The position numbers were made by a program, and so were the translations under genes. The notes under the pieces are model-generated. The model saw only the letters and a program-made list of their open reading frames with translations, was not told the DNA's origin and searched no databases. 64,000 nt of DNA from Chloroflexota bacterium (GTDB taxonomy: Bacteria > Chloroflexota > Anaerolineae > B4-G1 > SLSP01). Location: positions 92,031 through 156,030 of the forward strand of contig JAIOAX010000006.1 of the NCBI GenBank assembly GCA_019873645.1, read 5' to 3'. Shown piece by piece: positions 55,790 to 64,000 of the stretch (position 1 is the stretch's first letter; each line of letters opens with the position of its first letter).

Positions 55790-55796
55790 AAAAACT

Positions 55797-55866
55797 TATC
55801 AGCAGATTAAGCAGATTGAGCAGATTTTATAATTCTCAATCTGTTTAATCTGCTCGATCTGCTGAC
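55797..55866. repeat. GTCAGC(A/G)GATT element, short copy
   Basis: TTATCAGCAGATTAAGCAG at the left and TCTGCTGAC at the right form short inverted ends, with a mirror-like AATCTGTTTAATCTGCTCGATC inside. It lies between the permease and ATPase genes and could lower transcription into the latter. Confidence 0.8.
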
Positions 55867-55914
55867 GGAAAAATGCGCACTTCAGAAGGCTACTGTACAG
55901 GTTGTGAACAGATA

Positions 55915-56721
55915 ATGTCGCCGCCGGCTGTCTCTATCGCCGATCTGCACTTCCGCTACGACGGGCGCGCCGCCGCGCTTTTCGAGAACCTGGCGCTGGA
56001 AATTCCGCCTGGCTCGATCACGGCGGTGCTCGGTCCCAACGGCGCGGGCAAATCCACGTTGTTGCATTTGATTCTGGGATGGCTCACGCCGACGCGGGGC
56101 GACATTCTGCTGGGCGGGCGTCCACGCCACAGCTATTCGCGCCGCGAAGTGGGCAAACTGGTGGGGCTGGTGGCGCAGGAAGAGCCGATCCCGTTCAATT
56201 TCACCGTGCAGGAATACGTGTTATTGGGGCGCGCCCCGCACCTCGATCTGCTGGCGACGCCGCGTTCCGCAGACCTCGCCATCGCACAACAGGCGTTGGC
56301 GCGCGTGGGGGCGGCGGATATGGCGGCGCGTTCCATTCAAACGTTGAGCGGCGGCGAGCGTCAACTGGTGTTGCTGGCGCGGGTGATCGCGCAAGCGCCG
56401 CGCATCCTCCTGTTGGACGAACCCACGGCGCACCTCGATCTGGGCAATAAGGAGCGGGTGCTGTGTCTGGTACGCGAGCTGGTCGCCGAGGGCGTGACGG
56501 CGCTGTTCACCACGCACGAGCCGGATCTGGCGGCGGCGCTTGCGGATTTCGTCGTGCTGGTGCGCGGCGGTCGCGTCATTGCCGCCGGCCGGCTGGATGA
56601 CGTGTTCACGGCGGAGCATCTGTCGCAGACTTACGGCGTCCCTGTGACTGTGCATCAGGTGGAGGGGCGACGAGTTATCCTGTCGTTTTCGTGCTCAAAT
56701 TGTGCTGCACAAAGGTCATAA
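55915..56721 (+). CDS. ABC importer ATP-binding protein (iron/cobalamin type)
   Basis: This encodes 268 residues from the ATG at 55915 (an in-frame ATG at 55873 would add 14 residues that look unlike the family). Motifs: Walker A GPNGAGKSTLL, Q-loop VAQEEPIPF, signature LSGGERQLVLLARVI, Walker B ILLLDEPTAHLD, H-loop TTHEPD. It energises the FecCD-type importer encoded directly upstream. Its last 47 bases overlap the 3' end of a convergent, damaged toxin gene on the other strand. Confidence 0.92.
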   Translation: MSPPAVSIADLHFRYDGRAAALFENLALEIPPGSITAVLGPNGAGKSTLLHLILGWLTPTRGDILLGGRPRHSYSRREVGKLVGLVAQEEPIPFNFTVQEYVLLGRAPHLDLLATPRSADLAIAQQALARVGAADMAARSIQTLSGGERQLVLLARVIAQAPRILLLDEPTAHLDLGNKERVLCLVRELVAEGVTALFTTHEPDLAAALADFVVLVRGGRVIAAGRLDDVFTAEHLSQTYGVPVTVHQVEGRRVILSFSCSNCAAQRS

Positions 56722-57047
56722 AATCGCGGAAGCCTTGTTCAAGTGTTTGGGCAAAAGGAGTAGCGATAACATTGTCCTGCCGACCGTCGTGAAAATGATA
56801 CGGGTAAAGTAGAAACCGCCGCCCATTCGGTATCAGGAAAGTTGTCGTAGCGAAAAATGTGTCCATCCAGATGGCTGCGTTCCCAGTGCATCCCGAAGCG
56901 TCCCGGCAATTTACGCGAGGCCCAGACATCAATATAGCTGGTATCGGTCAAAAGGATCCGCAACTTGACGCCCAGCAAGTCAGTTTGCACGACGATGGTT
57001 GCAAACTCGACTTCGGCGATGCGTTGGAGTGTTTCCAGGGAGTTCAC
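56675..57047 (-). pseudogene. TumE-like toxin, frameshifted
   Basis: Two minus-strand frames join into one TumE/DUF6516-type protein. The first, from 57047, runs through LRILLTDTSYIDVWASRKLPG and GMHWERSHLDGHIFRYDNFP to WAAVSTLP. The second frame resumes with YPYHFHDGRQDNVIATPF and ends at 56675. The frames meet at a CCC run (plus positions about 56802-56804); removing one C restores an unbroken reading. TumE proteins are toxins of type II-like modules. The damage would inactivate it unless it is a sequencing error or programmed slippage. Its start overlaps the antitoxin-like gene by four bases. The 3' end overlaps the ABC ATPase gene. Confidence 0.72.
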
Positions 57048-57316
57048 GATAAATCACGTAAAGACTCACGTAACGTGTCGCGGGTCGCTTCCAGGTAGTC
57101 AAACTCAAAATAGTCTTCGAAGGCATCATCTTCGTGAAGTGCACCTTTTTGCACTAGATGGTCAAGTTCAGCGACGGTGCGCACGCCGTACTTGTGCGCC
57201 AGGCTGAACAGTTGTGACTCAATCAGGCGCATTTGATGACGCAAGAACAGGCGCAGGCTTTCGCGTTGCAGTTCCTGGGGCGACACTTGCAATTTCAACG
57301 CGATGGTTTCATACAT
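57044..57316 (-). CDS. Antitoxin-like partner of the TumE-like toxin
   Basis: This encodes 90 residues from the ATG at 57316, after GGAGACG; a TTG at 57334 is in frame but less likely. The protein is helical: VSPQELQRESLRLFLRHQM suits a DNA-binding or dimer helix, and an acidic tail (EDDAFEDYFEFDYLEA) suits toxin binding. It directly precedes the toxin with a four-base overlap, the classical antitoxin-toxin order. The assignment rests on position and size; I do not recognise a named family with certainty. Confidence 0.6.
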   Translation of the reverse strand: MYETIALKLQVSPQELQRESLRLFLRHQMRLIESQLFSLAHKYGVRTVAELDHLVQKGALHEDDAFEDYFEFDYLEATRDTLRESLRDLS

Positions 57317-57385
57317 CGGTTCGTCTCCTGTCAACCTGAGTTAGTCTTATCATATCATAAATTCTGGGTTAGAGGTAGTGTGATT

Positions 57386-57417
57386 TCACTCATTACTCAT
57401 TACCCGTTACCCATTCC
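57386..57417. repeat. Short tandem repeat at the end of the PIN-toxin gene
   Basis: TCACTCATTACTCATTACCCGTTACCC contains seven- to eight-base near-repeats. The PIN toxin frame runs into it and stops there, so it appears to have replaced the 3' end of that gene. Confidence 0.6.
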
Positions 57418-57617
57418 TCAGACAGCGGAAGCAATGGCGCTGCCTCAAAAAACGCCGTAAAGTGTTGCCGCTTTGCCTCACTCAGTTTGTCGTACCCCAG
57501 AACCTCAACGTAACTGGTGGCCGAGACCGCAGGGGTATGTTCCGCAATCCACTGACGTAAATTTTCGTGTTCAGATTGCGCTGCGTAAATGATGATGTTA
57601 CTGTCTATGAGCATCAT
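57393..57617 (-). pseudogene. VapC-like PIN-domain toxin, C-terminally truncated
   Basis: This encodes 74 residues. The start MLIDSNIIIYAAQSE has the first PIN aspartate, and SATSYVEVLGYDKLSE the conserved glutamate. PIN toxins are normally about 130 residues with two further acidic residues in the second half; here the protein ends after LPLSEEW in codons supplied by a short repeat. The nuclease site is incomplete, so it is probably inactive. The start overlaps the preceding antitoxin stop (ATGATG over TGA). Confidence 0.72.
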
Positions 57618-57730
57618 GCTTCCCTGTCCGGCAAAGGCCGATCTTGACGCCTTTCACGTTCCCAGGCCACCGGATCGGTGATCTCGGCGCAGGCATGAAG
57701 TTGTGCCAGTTGTTCTAAAGCTGCGGCCAT
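57614..57730 (-). CDS. VapB-like antitoxin fragment
   Basis: From the ATG at 57730 it encodes 38 residues: an ALEQLAQLHACAEITDPVAW helix and a charged tail ending RPLPDREA, the layout of VapB antitoxin C-termini that clamp PIN toxins. Upstream, the frame stays open for 26 more codons (VTVLDEPAAPDESLKGRGKR) without ATG, GTG or TTG except at SL (TTG), and a stop lies before it near the 3' end of the giant gene. The DNA-binding N-terminal half appears lost. The real product could start at TTG. Confidence 0.55.
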   Translation of the reverse strand: MAAALEQLAQLHACAEITDPVAWERERRQDRPLPDREA

Positions 57731-57803
57731 ACGTTTTCCTCGGCCTTTCAAGCTTTCGTCTGGCGCTGCCGGTTCATCTAAAACGGTGACATAGACGGCT
57801 TCT

Positions 57804-60800
57804 TTACGGCTTCACGTAATAAAACCCCGCCACGCCGTTCTTCTCGCCGGCGATGATCATGTGCAGCCCGCCCGCCGCATCGGTGAAGTAGGCCAGCGGC
57901 GTTCCGGTGTAGCCGCGCTCAGCCATGTAATCGGCGACGTTTTGCGCCGGACTCAGCACGCCGTTTGTTTCGGTGCGCATCTTGAGCGTCCAATCGTCGC
58001 TGTAGATGTAGCGGATCAACGGTGTGTCCTGCGCCGCGCCCACGTAGACTATGTTGCTGATGCCGGAGGTGTTCCCGGCCACGTTCAACGGCTCGGACCA
58101 CACGCCGTTCTTCCAGATGTAGCGATAGGTGCGCGAGTAACCCGGCCACATAAAATGATTGGAGGCCAGCACGAAGCCATCGTCGCCGCCAGCATAGGCC
58201 AGCAGGATGGATTCGTCCCGCTGCGGTGCGGGGTACAGATCGTGCGTGGCCTGCCGCAAGGGGAAGCTACCCGGTGTGGTCCCGTAAGCTGTGCGCGCGA
58301 CGATGGGATCGCCCGGCGTAGTCGCGTCGCCCATAGATTGTTGCCAGCGCTGGAACCACGCCAGCATCGTTTGACCGTCCGGCGCGGCGGCGATGGTAGA
58401 GTAAAAGGTGTCGCCGTCGTTGATCTTGCGCAGCGGCGCGCTCCACCGCGCGCCATCCCAATAAGCGTGCCAGGTGAGGTAGCGGAGAGCATAAGTGTCG
58501 GTACCCGTTCTGACCCAATAGGCCTCGCGCCACACCACGTAGGCGTAGCCCGTCTGCTCGGCGACGGCAAGTTCCGGCCAGGCCGTGCCGCCGGAGGGCA
58601 GGCTCAAACCGGGCAAGTAGTAGGTTTTGGGCGGCGCGACCACTATCGGGGCGGAAACCACTCCATTGGTAACAGTGTGATGGACGATGCCGTCGTTGTT
58701 AGCGTAGACCAGATGCACGCGCCCGTGAACCTTATCCACCGCAATTTGCGGCTCGCGCCCGCCCCAATAGCTGAGGATCTGGTAGGGTGTCCAGGTGACG
58801 CCGTCGGTGGAACTGCTGTAAAAGACGTAGGTGTTGAAGGCGTCATTGAGCTTTCCCGTCCACAGTGCGTGGACGCGCCCGTTGCTCTCGACGCCGAGCG
58901 CGACCTCGCCAACAGCCTCCGGGTAGCCGCCGATGTTCCCCGCGACCAGCGGTTTGGTCGCCGGGGCAGTGCCCACCGATCCGGGGCACAGGTCGGTCAG
59001 CCCCTGTGGGCAGATGCGCATATTCACATCATCCACATAAGCGCCTTCGGGACGCGAATCGCCGATATCCGCCTTGAAAGTGACTTGCACGCACACACGC
59101 TCTTGGCCTAGCACGTTGCCGAGCGTGGGGACGTTGCTCAGATCGAGGGTCAGGTCTTCCCAGCCGTTTGTCGTGCCGGTGCGACAGACGCCGTGATAGT
59201 CCCCGATAGGGAAGCCATACTCGTTCTTGCAACTTTCCCCTTCAATGACGGCAACTTTAAGACAAACCTCATCGTCCGGCGCCAGATTGGTCCACGTTTT
59301 AGCGCTGTATGTGCCTTTGGCGACGTATTTGAGGTTAATCGGCATGGACTGGTACATGATGGTTCCCAACGTGTAGGCATCGGGATAGGGCGCGCCACAG
59401 GGGAGCAGTTCGCCGTCAGCGCCGCCGCCGTAAGCCCAGGCGCTTTGCTTCCCGGAGTAGACGCGGCACTCGCTGACATCCCAATAGTACGTGCCGAAGC
59501 CGCCCGGCGGCGGGTCGCCTTCCTTGAATCCCCAAGAGTAGTGGCTCCAGCCGATGGTGTCGGAATCGAAGCCGTCGGAGAACTGCGTGATCCACGCGTT
59601 GCGCGGAGAGGAGCTGCCGCCGCGCAGCACCACCGGCAGGTAGACCGCGCGCGGCCAGCCGACCCGCGCCTCGAAGGTATCCTGCGCGCTGTAGACGCCG
59701 TCGCTGGCGCGGATGGTGACGGAAGTGCGGCCCTGCCAGTATTCTTCAGGTATGAGGTACACGGCGCCGGAGGTTTGCAGGGCCACGTCCATTTTGGGAT
59801 TGGTGTTGAGCATCACTGTGTAACTGATTTGCGTGCTCGTCCGCGTGATGTGTTGCACGTAATCGTGAACGTTGAAAGCATTGAGCATCGTCGTTCCGGG
59901 GATAATCCACACGTCGGGCAGACCGCCAAAGCGCAGCGGCGCGGGGAAGCGGTCGGTGGGATAGGCAAACGTGCGGTAGGCGTCGCGTTGGGAGGCGGTC
60001 GGTGGGACTGCGGCGGCGCTGTCCATGCGCGCCAGCGTGAGGTCGGTGAGGAGGTACGGGCCGTCCAGCCCGCGCCCGCCGATAGCCGCGCCATCAAAGG
60101 CCAGGTCGAGGAAGTGTGCGCCGCCGGTCAGTGTGCGGCTGATGTAGGCCGAGGCGATTGCGCCGCCGTCTGTATCTACCAGCAAGCCGGACAGCGCGTA
60201 GCTGCCGGTCTCCGTGACCTGTACGCCGACGCGGATGATGAGTTGCTCATATAGGCCGTCGCCGTTGGTATCCGCTCCCCAATCGGCGTAGCTGCCGGTG
60301 AGAGCCAGCGCGGTGGTCGTGACGCCCGTGGTAAAGTCCCACACGGTTGGGTCGAAGGTGACATTGCCGAGCGTGTCGCTAATCCCGGCGGTGAGCGTGA
60401 CGACGTAAGTGGTGTACGGCGCAAGGAGCGCGTTTGGGATAAAGGTTGCTGTGTGCGTGGCGTCATCGTAGCTCACCGTGCCGGCGACCAGGCCGCCGTG
60501 CCGCTCGGCCATCTGGAACGTTGCCGTCGTCAGCGAGGCGGCGTCGAGCGCGCGATCCCACGCCACAGTGATAACCGCGTTGAGCGGTACGCGACGCGCG
60601 CCGTGTGGCGGCGAAAGCAGTTGCGCGCGCGGCGGAGAGAAGTCTGGCGTAGTGGTAAAGCTCCAGGTCGCGCCCGCGGCCAACGGCGTCCCGTCGAGCG
60701 TCTGTATCGCGGCGCTGACATGCGCGGTGTACGTGGTGCTGTAGGCCAGCCGGGTTTGTGGGATGAAGGTCGCTTCGCGGCTGGCGGCGTCGTAGCGGAT

Positions 60801-63719
60801 GAGGCCGCGCACCGTTCCGTGAGGCCCGCCTGTCAGCGTAAAGGTCGCGCTGTTGACCGTCGTTGGGTCAAGCGGCGCGCGGAACCCGGCGTAGAGCGGC
60901 TCATCCACGTTGACGTTTGTTGCGTCTGGCGCCGGCGAAACCCAGTCCACGCCGATGGGGTTGGTGATGGTGAACGGCCCCGCCGTCGCAACGGCGGTGT
61001 TGAGGCCGTCGGTGGCGAGCACGCGGACGAGCGCCTGCGTCGTGTTGAGCATACTTGCCGTTTCCAGGGTGAAGACCGTGCCAGGGAGATGGATGGCCTG
61101 CGCCTCCCAGGTCGCACCGTTGTCGGTGGAAACCTGCACAAGATAATGGCGCGTCTGGCCGGGATCGCTTTGCCAGGCGATAGGCTGCGGGCCGCTCCAG
61201 GTCGTGCTGAGCGGCGGGGCAATGGTAATGGCAGGTGGGGTAGCACTCAACGTCCGTTCGGCCAGCAGCGCGTCATCGCTGTTGCGGCGAATCTGGATGC
61301 GCGCCGTCGCCGCCGGATAGGGGATTTTGAGCGCGAACGGCGCGGGCGCGTCGGGCGGAAGTTCCGCTGCACCCCGCCCTGCGTATTGCAGAGACGTGGC
61401 GACGCTGAACGCGCGCGTGTAGCCGACAATCTCCTGCCCCGCGCTATCCAGAAAGACGAGCCGGTAAGGGCCGGCCGGCGGCGCTTCCCATGCGCCGGGT
61501 TCGAGTTTGTACCACGGATCGAGTTCCACCTGACCAGTGGCCGGGGTGATCGTGCCCGTCGCCAGCAGCAACGGATCGGCTGTCGTCGCCTGGAAAAGTG
61601 CCCCTGGTGCGGTGGTCAATTTCGTGCGCAGCCTGCCGTAATTCAGCGACTCGATCCACAAGCGTTCAGGCGGGGGCGATTCCACCGGGTCAACGTTCAT
61701 AAAGCTGTTGATGGTCATCAGCGTTTTCGAGTTGCGCGGTTCCATCAACGCGGTACTGTTGCGGCGATCCTGTCTACGCCGCACGTCATACCCCGCGCCA
61801 CCGCTGTACGTATCGTGTTCAAAACCGTACAGGTGGCCGGCTTCGTGGGCAGTGATGTAACGAAAGTGGCTCGCATAAGAATTCTGCACCAACATACTGT
61901 ACCACGCCTGGAACGGCGAGGTCAGGCCAATGTCGCCCAACCAGCCGACCGGCGCATAGCCGACCATAAAATCGCAGCCGGAGGTGGCGGCGCACAGGGC
62001 GCTCAGCTCCAGCAGGGCTTTCAGCAGTTGGAAATCGCCGGCCGGCGCGGAACTCCACACCGCCGCAGCCACCGGCGAATAATAAGGGACAGCGCTGGCC
62101 GGTTGCGCCAGCCACACGTTGGGCACTGGATAGAGCGCCTGCACGCCGCTGCGGTAGCCCAGGACGGCGTCGCTCAGGTTGACCGTGCCTTTCTTGCCGT
62201 AATTCTCCCCGACCGCCAGCGCGCGCGAGTAGAAAGTGAGGGCGCGTGTCTGAACGACGTCGGGGGTCTCGACGCCGCTGAAGCGTTGCAGCTTGTTGTG
62301 ACTGTCGCGCAGCGTGACCGTGGCTTGCACACGATAAGTGCCCTCCTCCGCAGGAGCAAAGCCATAGTAATTGACGCTATCCTCCGACGCAAGCCGTCTG
62401 AACTTGTCATTGAGGCGGTAGCGGCGCGCCGTTTCCGGTGTATAGGCAAAGTGCCAATCTGAGGCATCGGTGCGCCATGATGCAGCGCCCGAATCTCCCC
62501 CTGTGGGCGATCCCCAATAAATCTGGATGTCTTCCACATCCACATATTCCCACAAGTCTTTGTACCAAACATCCGGGTAAAAACTGGCGTGGTCCAGGAA
62601 CACGCGCAGTACGGTAGGCTTGCCAATAACCAGCGTTTGGTCTTCGAGCGCCTGCACGGGTTCCAGCCGCACTTCCAGTTTGGGCAGCGTCCAGAACCAC
62701 CAGTGCTCGCCGATTTGCAGCGGGCCGCCGCCGATGTCTTGAATCCACGCATCGTGGTTGTAGCCGGCGGCGTCCCACTCGCCCCACACATCCACATAAT
62801 AGCGGATGCCGTCGCGGAGCGGCACATCTGGCACAAAGCCGTATTCGACATCGTTGAGGCGCTGGTATTTGCCGCTGACGTAAACCGGTTCTTGTTTGTC
62901 GTTGAGATAGTAGACCTGGAACGTCTCTTCGTTCACTGTGTCTTCAGAAATGACCGCCGTGAAACTCACGCGGATTTCGGGGAGCCGGCTTTGAGGGTCG
63001 GGCTGGGTGGGCACGTTGAGCGTTTCATGAGCCGGCCAGATGTCTTTGACGGCCAATTCGGTGTACGCGCGCAGTTGCAATTTGGTCATCCGGTAGCACG
63101 TGCAGGCCTGGTCGAGCAACCAGGGCACGGGACAAAAATCCTGTTGCTGGAACCAGAGATTGTTCTCGCCGTCAATCAGTTCGCTATAGTCAAAGGGGAG
63201 CTCATGCTCCGCCATGATGATTGCGGGCCAGGTTGGCGGGGTCATCACCGCGCCGATGATGTTCCAGTCGCCGGTAAACTCGCCATCCTTCCACTCGCCG
63301 GGTTTGCCGTTGAGCGCCACGGCCCACGTGGGATCCGTGTATTGAGGCAGGCCATCTTTAATGCTGGTAGGGGTCTCGCCAAAGGTGATGATCAACGAGG
63401 CGTCACTCAAGTCGGTGGGATCCTGTCCGCGCAGGTTAAAAGGCCAGCGGATATCCGAGTACATCACACACCGTCCGCCGCCCCCATCACTGTAGTCCGC
63501 GCTGTAATCATAAGTCCAGACGGTGTAGCCCTCTTCGTCTTTGACAATAGAAACCGGGTTGCCGGTCGCAGCAATGGCACTTATTTCGGTAGGGGCGTCG
63601 GGCGCAAGCGGTAATTGCGCCAGCGCCGGTCGCGCCGTCGCGCCGGGCAACAGCAGACCGCAAACAATGAGCAAAGCAGCGCTGACCAACATCCGTATAG
63701 CGAATTTTTGATGTCTCAT
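57804..63719 (-). CDS. Giant secreted protein with metzincin zinc site and Ig-like domains
   Basis: This encodes 1971 residues with a signal peptide (MLVSAALLIVCGLLLPGATA, cleavage near ALAQ). A zinc motif HEAGHLYGFEH (His625, Glu626, His629, His635) is the metzincin pattern HExxHxxGxxH, with MEPRNSKTLM downstream in the place of the Met-turn. Bacterial Ig-like (Big_5) domains follow at about 930-1170 (WSFTTTPDF, VWDFTTGVTTT). The segment VYLPVVLRGGSS (from residue 1359) is the sorting-type motif seen at the end of two other window proteins, but here another 600 residues follow: a lectin-like part and a sialidase-type beta-propeller-like part (GREPQIAVDKVHGRVHLVYA). It is likely an extracellular metallopeptidase. 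Confidence 0.8.
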   Translation of the reverse strand: MRHQKFAIRMLVSAALLIVCGLLLPGATARPALAQLPLAPDAPTEISAIAATGNPVSIVKDEEGYTVWTYDYSADYSDGGGGRCVMYSDIRWPFNLRGQDPTDLSDASLIITFGETPTSIKDGLPQYTDPTWAVALNGKPGEWKDGEFTGDWNIIGAVMTPPTWPAIIMAEHELPFDYSELIDGENNLWFQQQDFCPVPWLLDQACTCYRMTKLQLRAYTELAVKDIWPAHETLNVPTQPDPQSRLPEIRVSFTAVISEDTVNEETFQVYYLNDKQEPVYVSGKYQRLNDVEYGFVPDVPLRDGIRYYVDVWGEWDAAGYNHDAWIQDIGGGPLQIGEHWWFWTLPKLEVRLEPVQALEDQTLVIGKPTVLRVFLDHASFYPDVWYKDLWEYVDVEDIQIYWGSPTGGDSGAASWRTDASDWHFAYTPETARRYRLNDKFRRLASEDSVNYYGFAPAEEGTYRVQATVTLRDSHNKLQRFSGVETPDVVQTRALTFYSRALAVGENYGKKGTVNLSDAVLGYRSGVQALYPVPNVWLAQPASAVPYYSPVAAAVWSSAPAGDFQLLKALLELSALCAATSGCDFMVGYAPVGWLGDIGLTSPFQAWYSMLVQNSYASHFRYITAHEAGHLYGFEHDTYSGGAGYDVRRRQDRRNSTALMEPRNSKTLMTINSFMNVDPVESPPPERLWIESLNYGRLRTKLTTAPGALFQATTADPLLLATGTITPATGQVELDPWYKLEPGAWEAPPAGPYRLVFLDSAGQEIVGYTRAFSVATSLQYAGRGAAELPPDAPAPFALKIPYPAATARIQIRRNSDDALLAERTLSATPPAITIAPPLSTTWSGPQPIAWQSDPGQTRHYLVQVSTDNGATWEAQAIHLPGTVFTLETASMLNTTQALVRVLATDGLNTAVATAGPFTITNPIGVDWVSPAPDATNVNVDEPLYAGFRAPLDPTTVNSATFTLTGGPHGTVRGLIRYDAASREATFIPQTRLAYSTTYTAHVSAAIQTLDGTPLAAGATWSFTTTPDFSPPRAQLLSPPHGARRVPLNAVITVAWDRALDAASLTTATFQMAERHGGLVAGTVSYDDATHTATFIPNALLAPYTTYVVTLTAGISDTLGNVTFDPTVWDFTTGVTTTALALTGSYADWGADTNGDGLYEQLIIRVGVQVTETGSYALSGLLVDTDGGAIASAYISRTLTGGAHFLDLAFDGAAIGGRGLDGPYLLTDLTLARMDSAAAVPPTASQRDAYRTFAYPTDRFPAPLRFGGLPDVWIIPGTTMLNAFNVHDYVQHITRTSTQISYTVMLNTNPKMDVALQTSGAVYLIPEEYWQGRTSVTIRASDGVYSAQDTFEARVGWPRAVYLPVVLRGGSSSPRNAWITQFSDGFDSDTIGWSHYSWGFKEGDPPPGGFGTYYWDVSECRVYSGKQSAWAYGGGADGELLPCGAPYPDAYTLGTIMYQSMPINLKYVAKGTYSAKTWTNLAPDDEVCLKVAVIEGESCKNEYGFPIGDYHGVCRTGTTNGWEDLTLDLSNVPTLGNVLGQERVCVQVTFKADIGDSRPEGAYVDDVNMRICPQGLTDLCPGSVGTAPATKPLVAGNIGGYPEAVGEVALGVESNGRVHALWTGKLNDAFNTYVFYSSSTDGVTWTPYQILSYWGGREPQIAVDKVHGRVHLVYANNDGIVHHTVTNGVVSAPIVVAPPKTYYLPGLSLPSGGTAWPELAVAEQTGYAYVVWREAYWVRTGTDTYALRYLTWHAYWDGARWSAPLRKINDGDTFYSTIAAAPDGQTMLAWFQRWQQSMGDATTPGDPIVARTAYGTTPGSFPLRQATHDLYPAPQRDESILLAYAGGDDGFVLASNHFMWPGYSRTYRYIWKNGVWSEPLNVAGNTSGISNIVYVGAAQDTPLIRYIYSDDWTLKMRTETNGVLSPAQNVADYMAERGYTGTPLAYFTDAAGGLHMIIAGEKNGVAGFYYVKP

Positions 63720-63745
63720 AATCCGTTCCTCGATTGAGTGATCTT

Positions 63746-64000
63746 GTAGGGCAAACGGTCAGTTTGCCGCCGTCGCAAGCTGACAGCTTGCGTTACGTTT
63801 GGCGGTAGGGCAAACTGTCAGTTTGCCACTGTCGCAAGCTGACAGCTTGCGTTACGTTTGGCGGTAGGGCAAACTGTCAGTTTGCCACTGTCGCAAGCTG
63901 ACAGCTTGCGTTACGTTTGGCGGTAGGGCAAACTGTCAGTTTGCCACTGTCGCAAGCTGACAGCTTGCGTTACGTTTGGCGGTAGGGCAAACTGTCAGTT
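63746..64000. repeat. 59-bp tandem array of paired palindromes (runs off the window)
   Basis: The unit starts GTAGGG at 63746, 63805, 63864, 63923 and 63982, a constant 59-base period with four full copies and a partial fifth. Each carries GCAAACTGTCAGTTTGC and GCAAGCTGACAGCTTGC, perfect short palindromes. The first copy differs at a few bases, the others look identical. No unique spacers occur, so it is not a CRISPR array. The same palindrome pair in reverse orientation lies inside the lhr-like gene at 420-570. Confidence 0.92.

Noticed and set aside
63746..64000. Possible CRISPR array at the window end
   Set aside because: The 59-base units are identical tandem copies with no unique spacers between them.

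Overview
The window is GC-rich bacterial chromosome. It most resembles the Chloroflexota, in the Anaerolineae/Caldilineae range. This is inferred from gene content: very large secreted proteins carrying an x-x-L-P-(A/L/V)-(L/V)-L-R motif, a MalT-like ATPase fused to a bacterial transcriptional activator domain, a DUF5939-type adenylate cyclase, several GH13/GH30/GH3 glycosidases, and abundant short palindromic repeats. No rRNA, tRNA, phage or insertion-sequence transposase gene was seen.

Layout. 1-4.7 kb: 3' part of an Lhr-like helicase with intergenic repeats built into its reading frame, then a small protein overlapping a C39-like cysteine peptidase, and an Mth938-like protein. 4.7-12.1 kb (minus): an epimerase, two GH13 glucosidases, a class III cyclase preceded by the remnant of a second cyclase, and a YedA-like exporter. 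12.5-19.9 kb (plus): the most interesting region. A strong promoter leads into a 1073-residue fusion of three RAMP (Cas7-like) modules, a small four-cysteine protein and a Cas6-like protein, overlapping end to end. They are followed closely by a YkvA-like membrane protein, an MFS transporter and two small membrane proteins. No cas10, cas1, cas2 or CRISPR array lies in the window. 20.1-30.6 kb (minus): GH30 glycosidase with a solute-binding lipoprotein, a MraY/WecA-like transferase with upp, an amino-acid-type binding lipoprotein, a hypothetical gene, rarA, and a GH3 glycosidase.

30.8-35.7 kb (minus): a tight four-gene operon of two membrane-anchored SPFH proteins, a TPR-like protein and a PfkB-type kinase. 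35.7-52.8 kb: a secreted clan-A-like glycoside hydrolase, the ATPase-BTAD regulator, a 66-residue ORF and a 3749-residue surface protein with a nearly exact 798-bp internal duplication. 52.9-56.7 kb: a PadR regulator with its own promoter and palindrome, then an iron/cobalamin-type ABC importer (binding protein, permease, ATPase). 56.7-57.7 kb: a decayed toxin-antitoxin patch (frameshifted TumE-like toxin, its partner, truncated PIN toxin, shortened antitoxin). 57.8-63.7 kb: a 1971-residue secreted protein with a metzincin zinc motif. The window ends in a 59-bp tandem repeat array.

The glycosidases, binding lipoproteins and secreted proteins suggest a heterotroph living on plant or microbial polysaccharides. 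Dispersed palindromic repeats occupy many intergenic gaps and have entered or trimmed several genes (lhr-like, a GH13 gene, the MraY-like gene, the PIN toxin).
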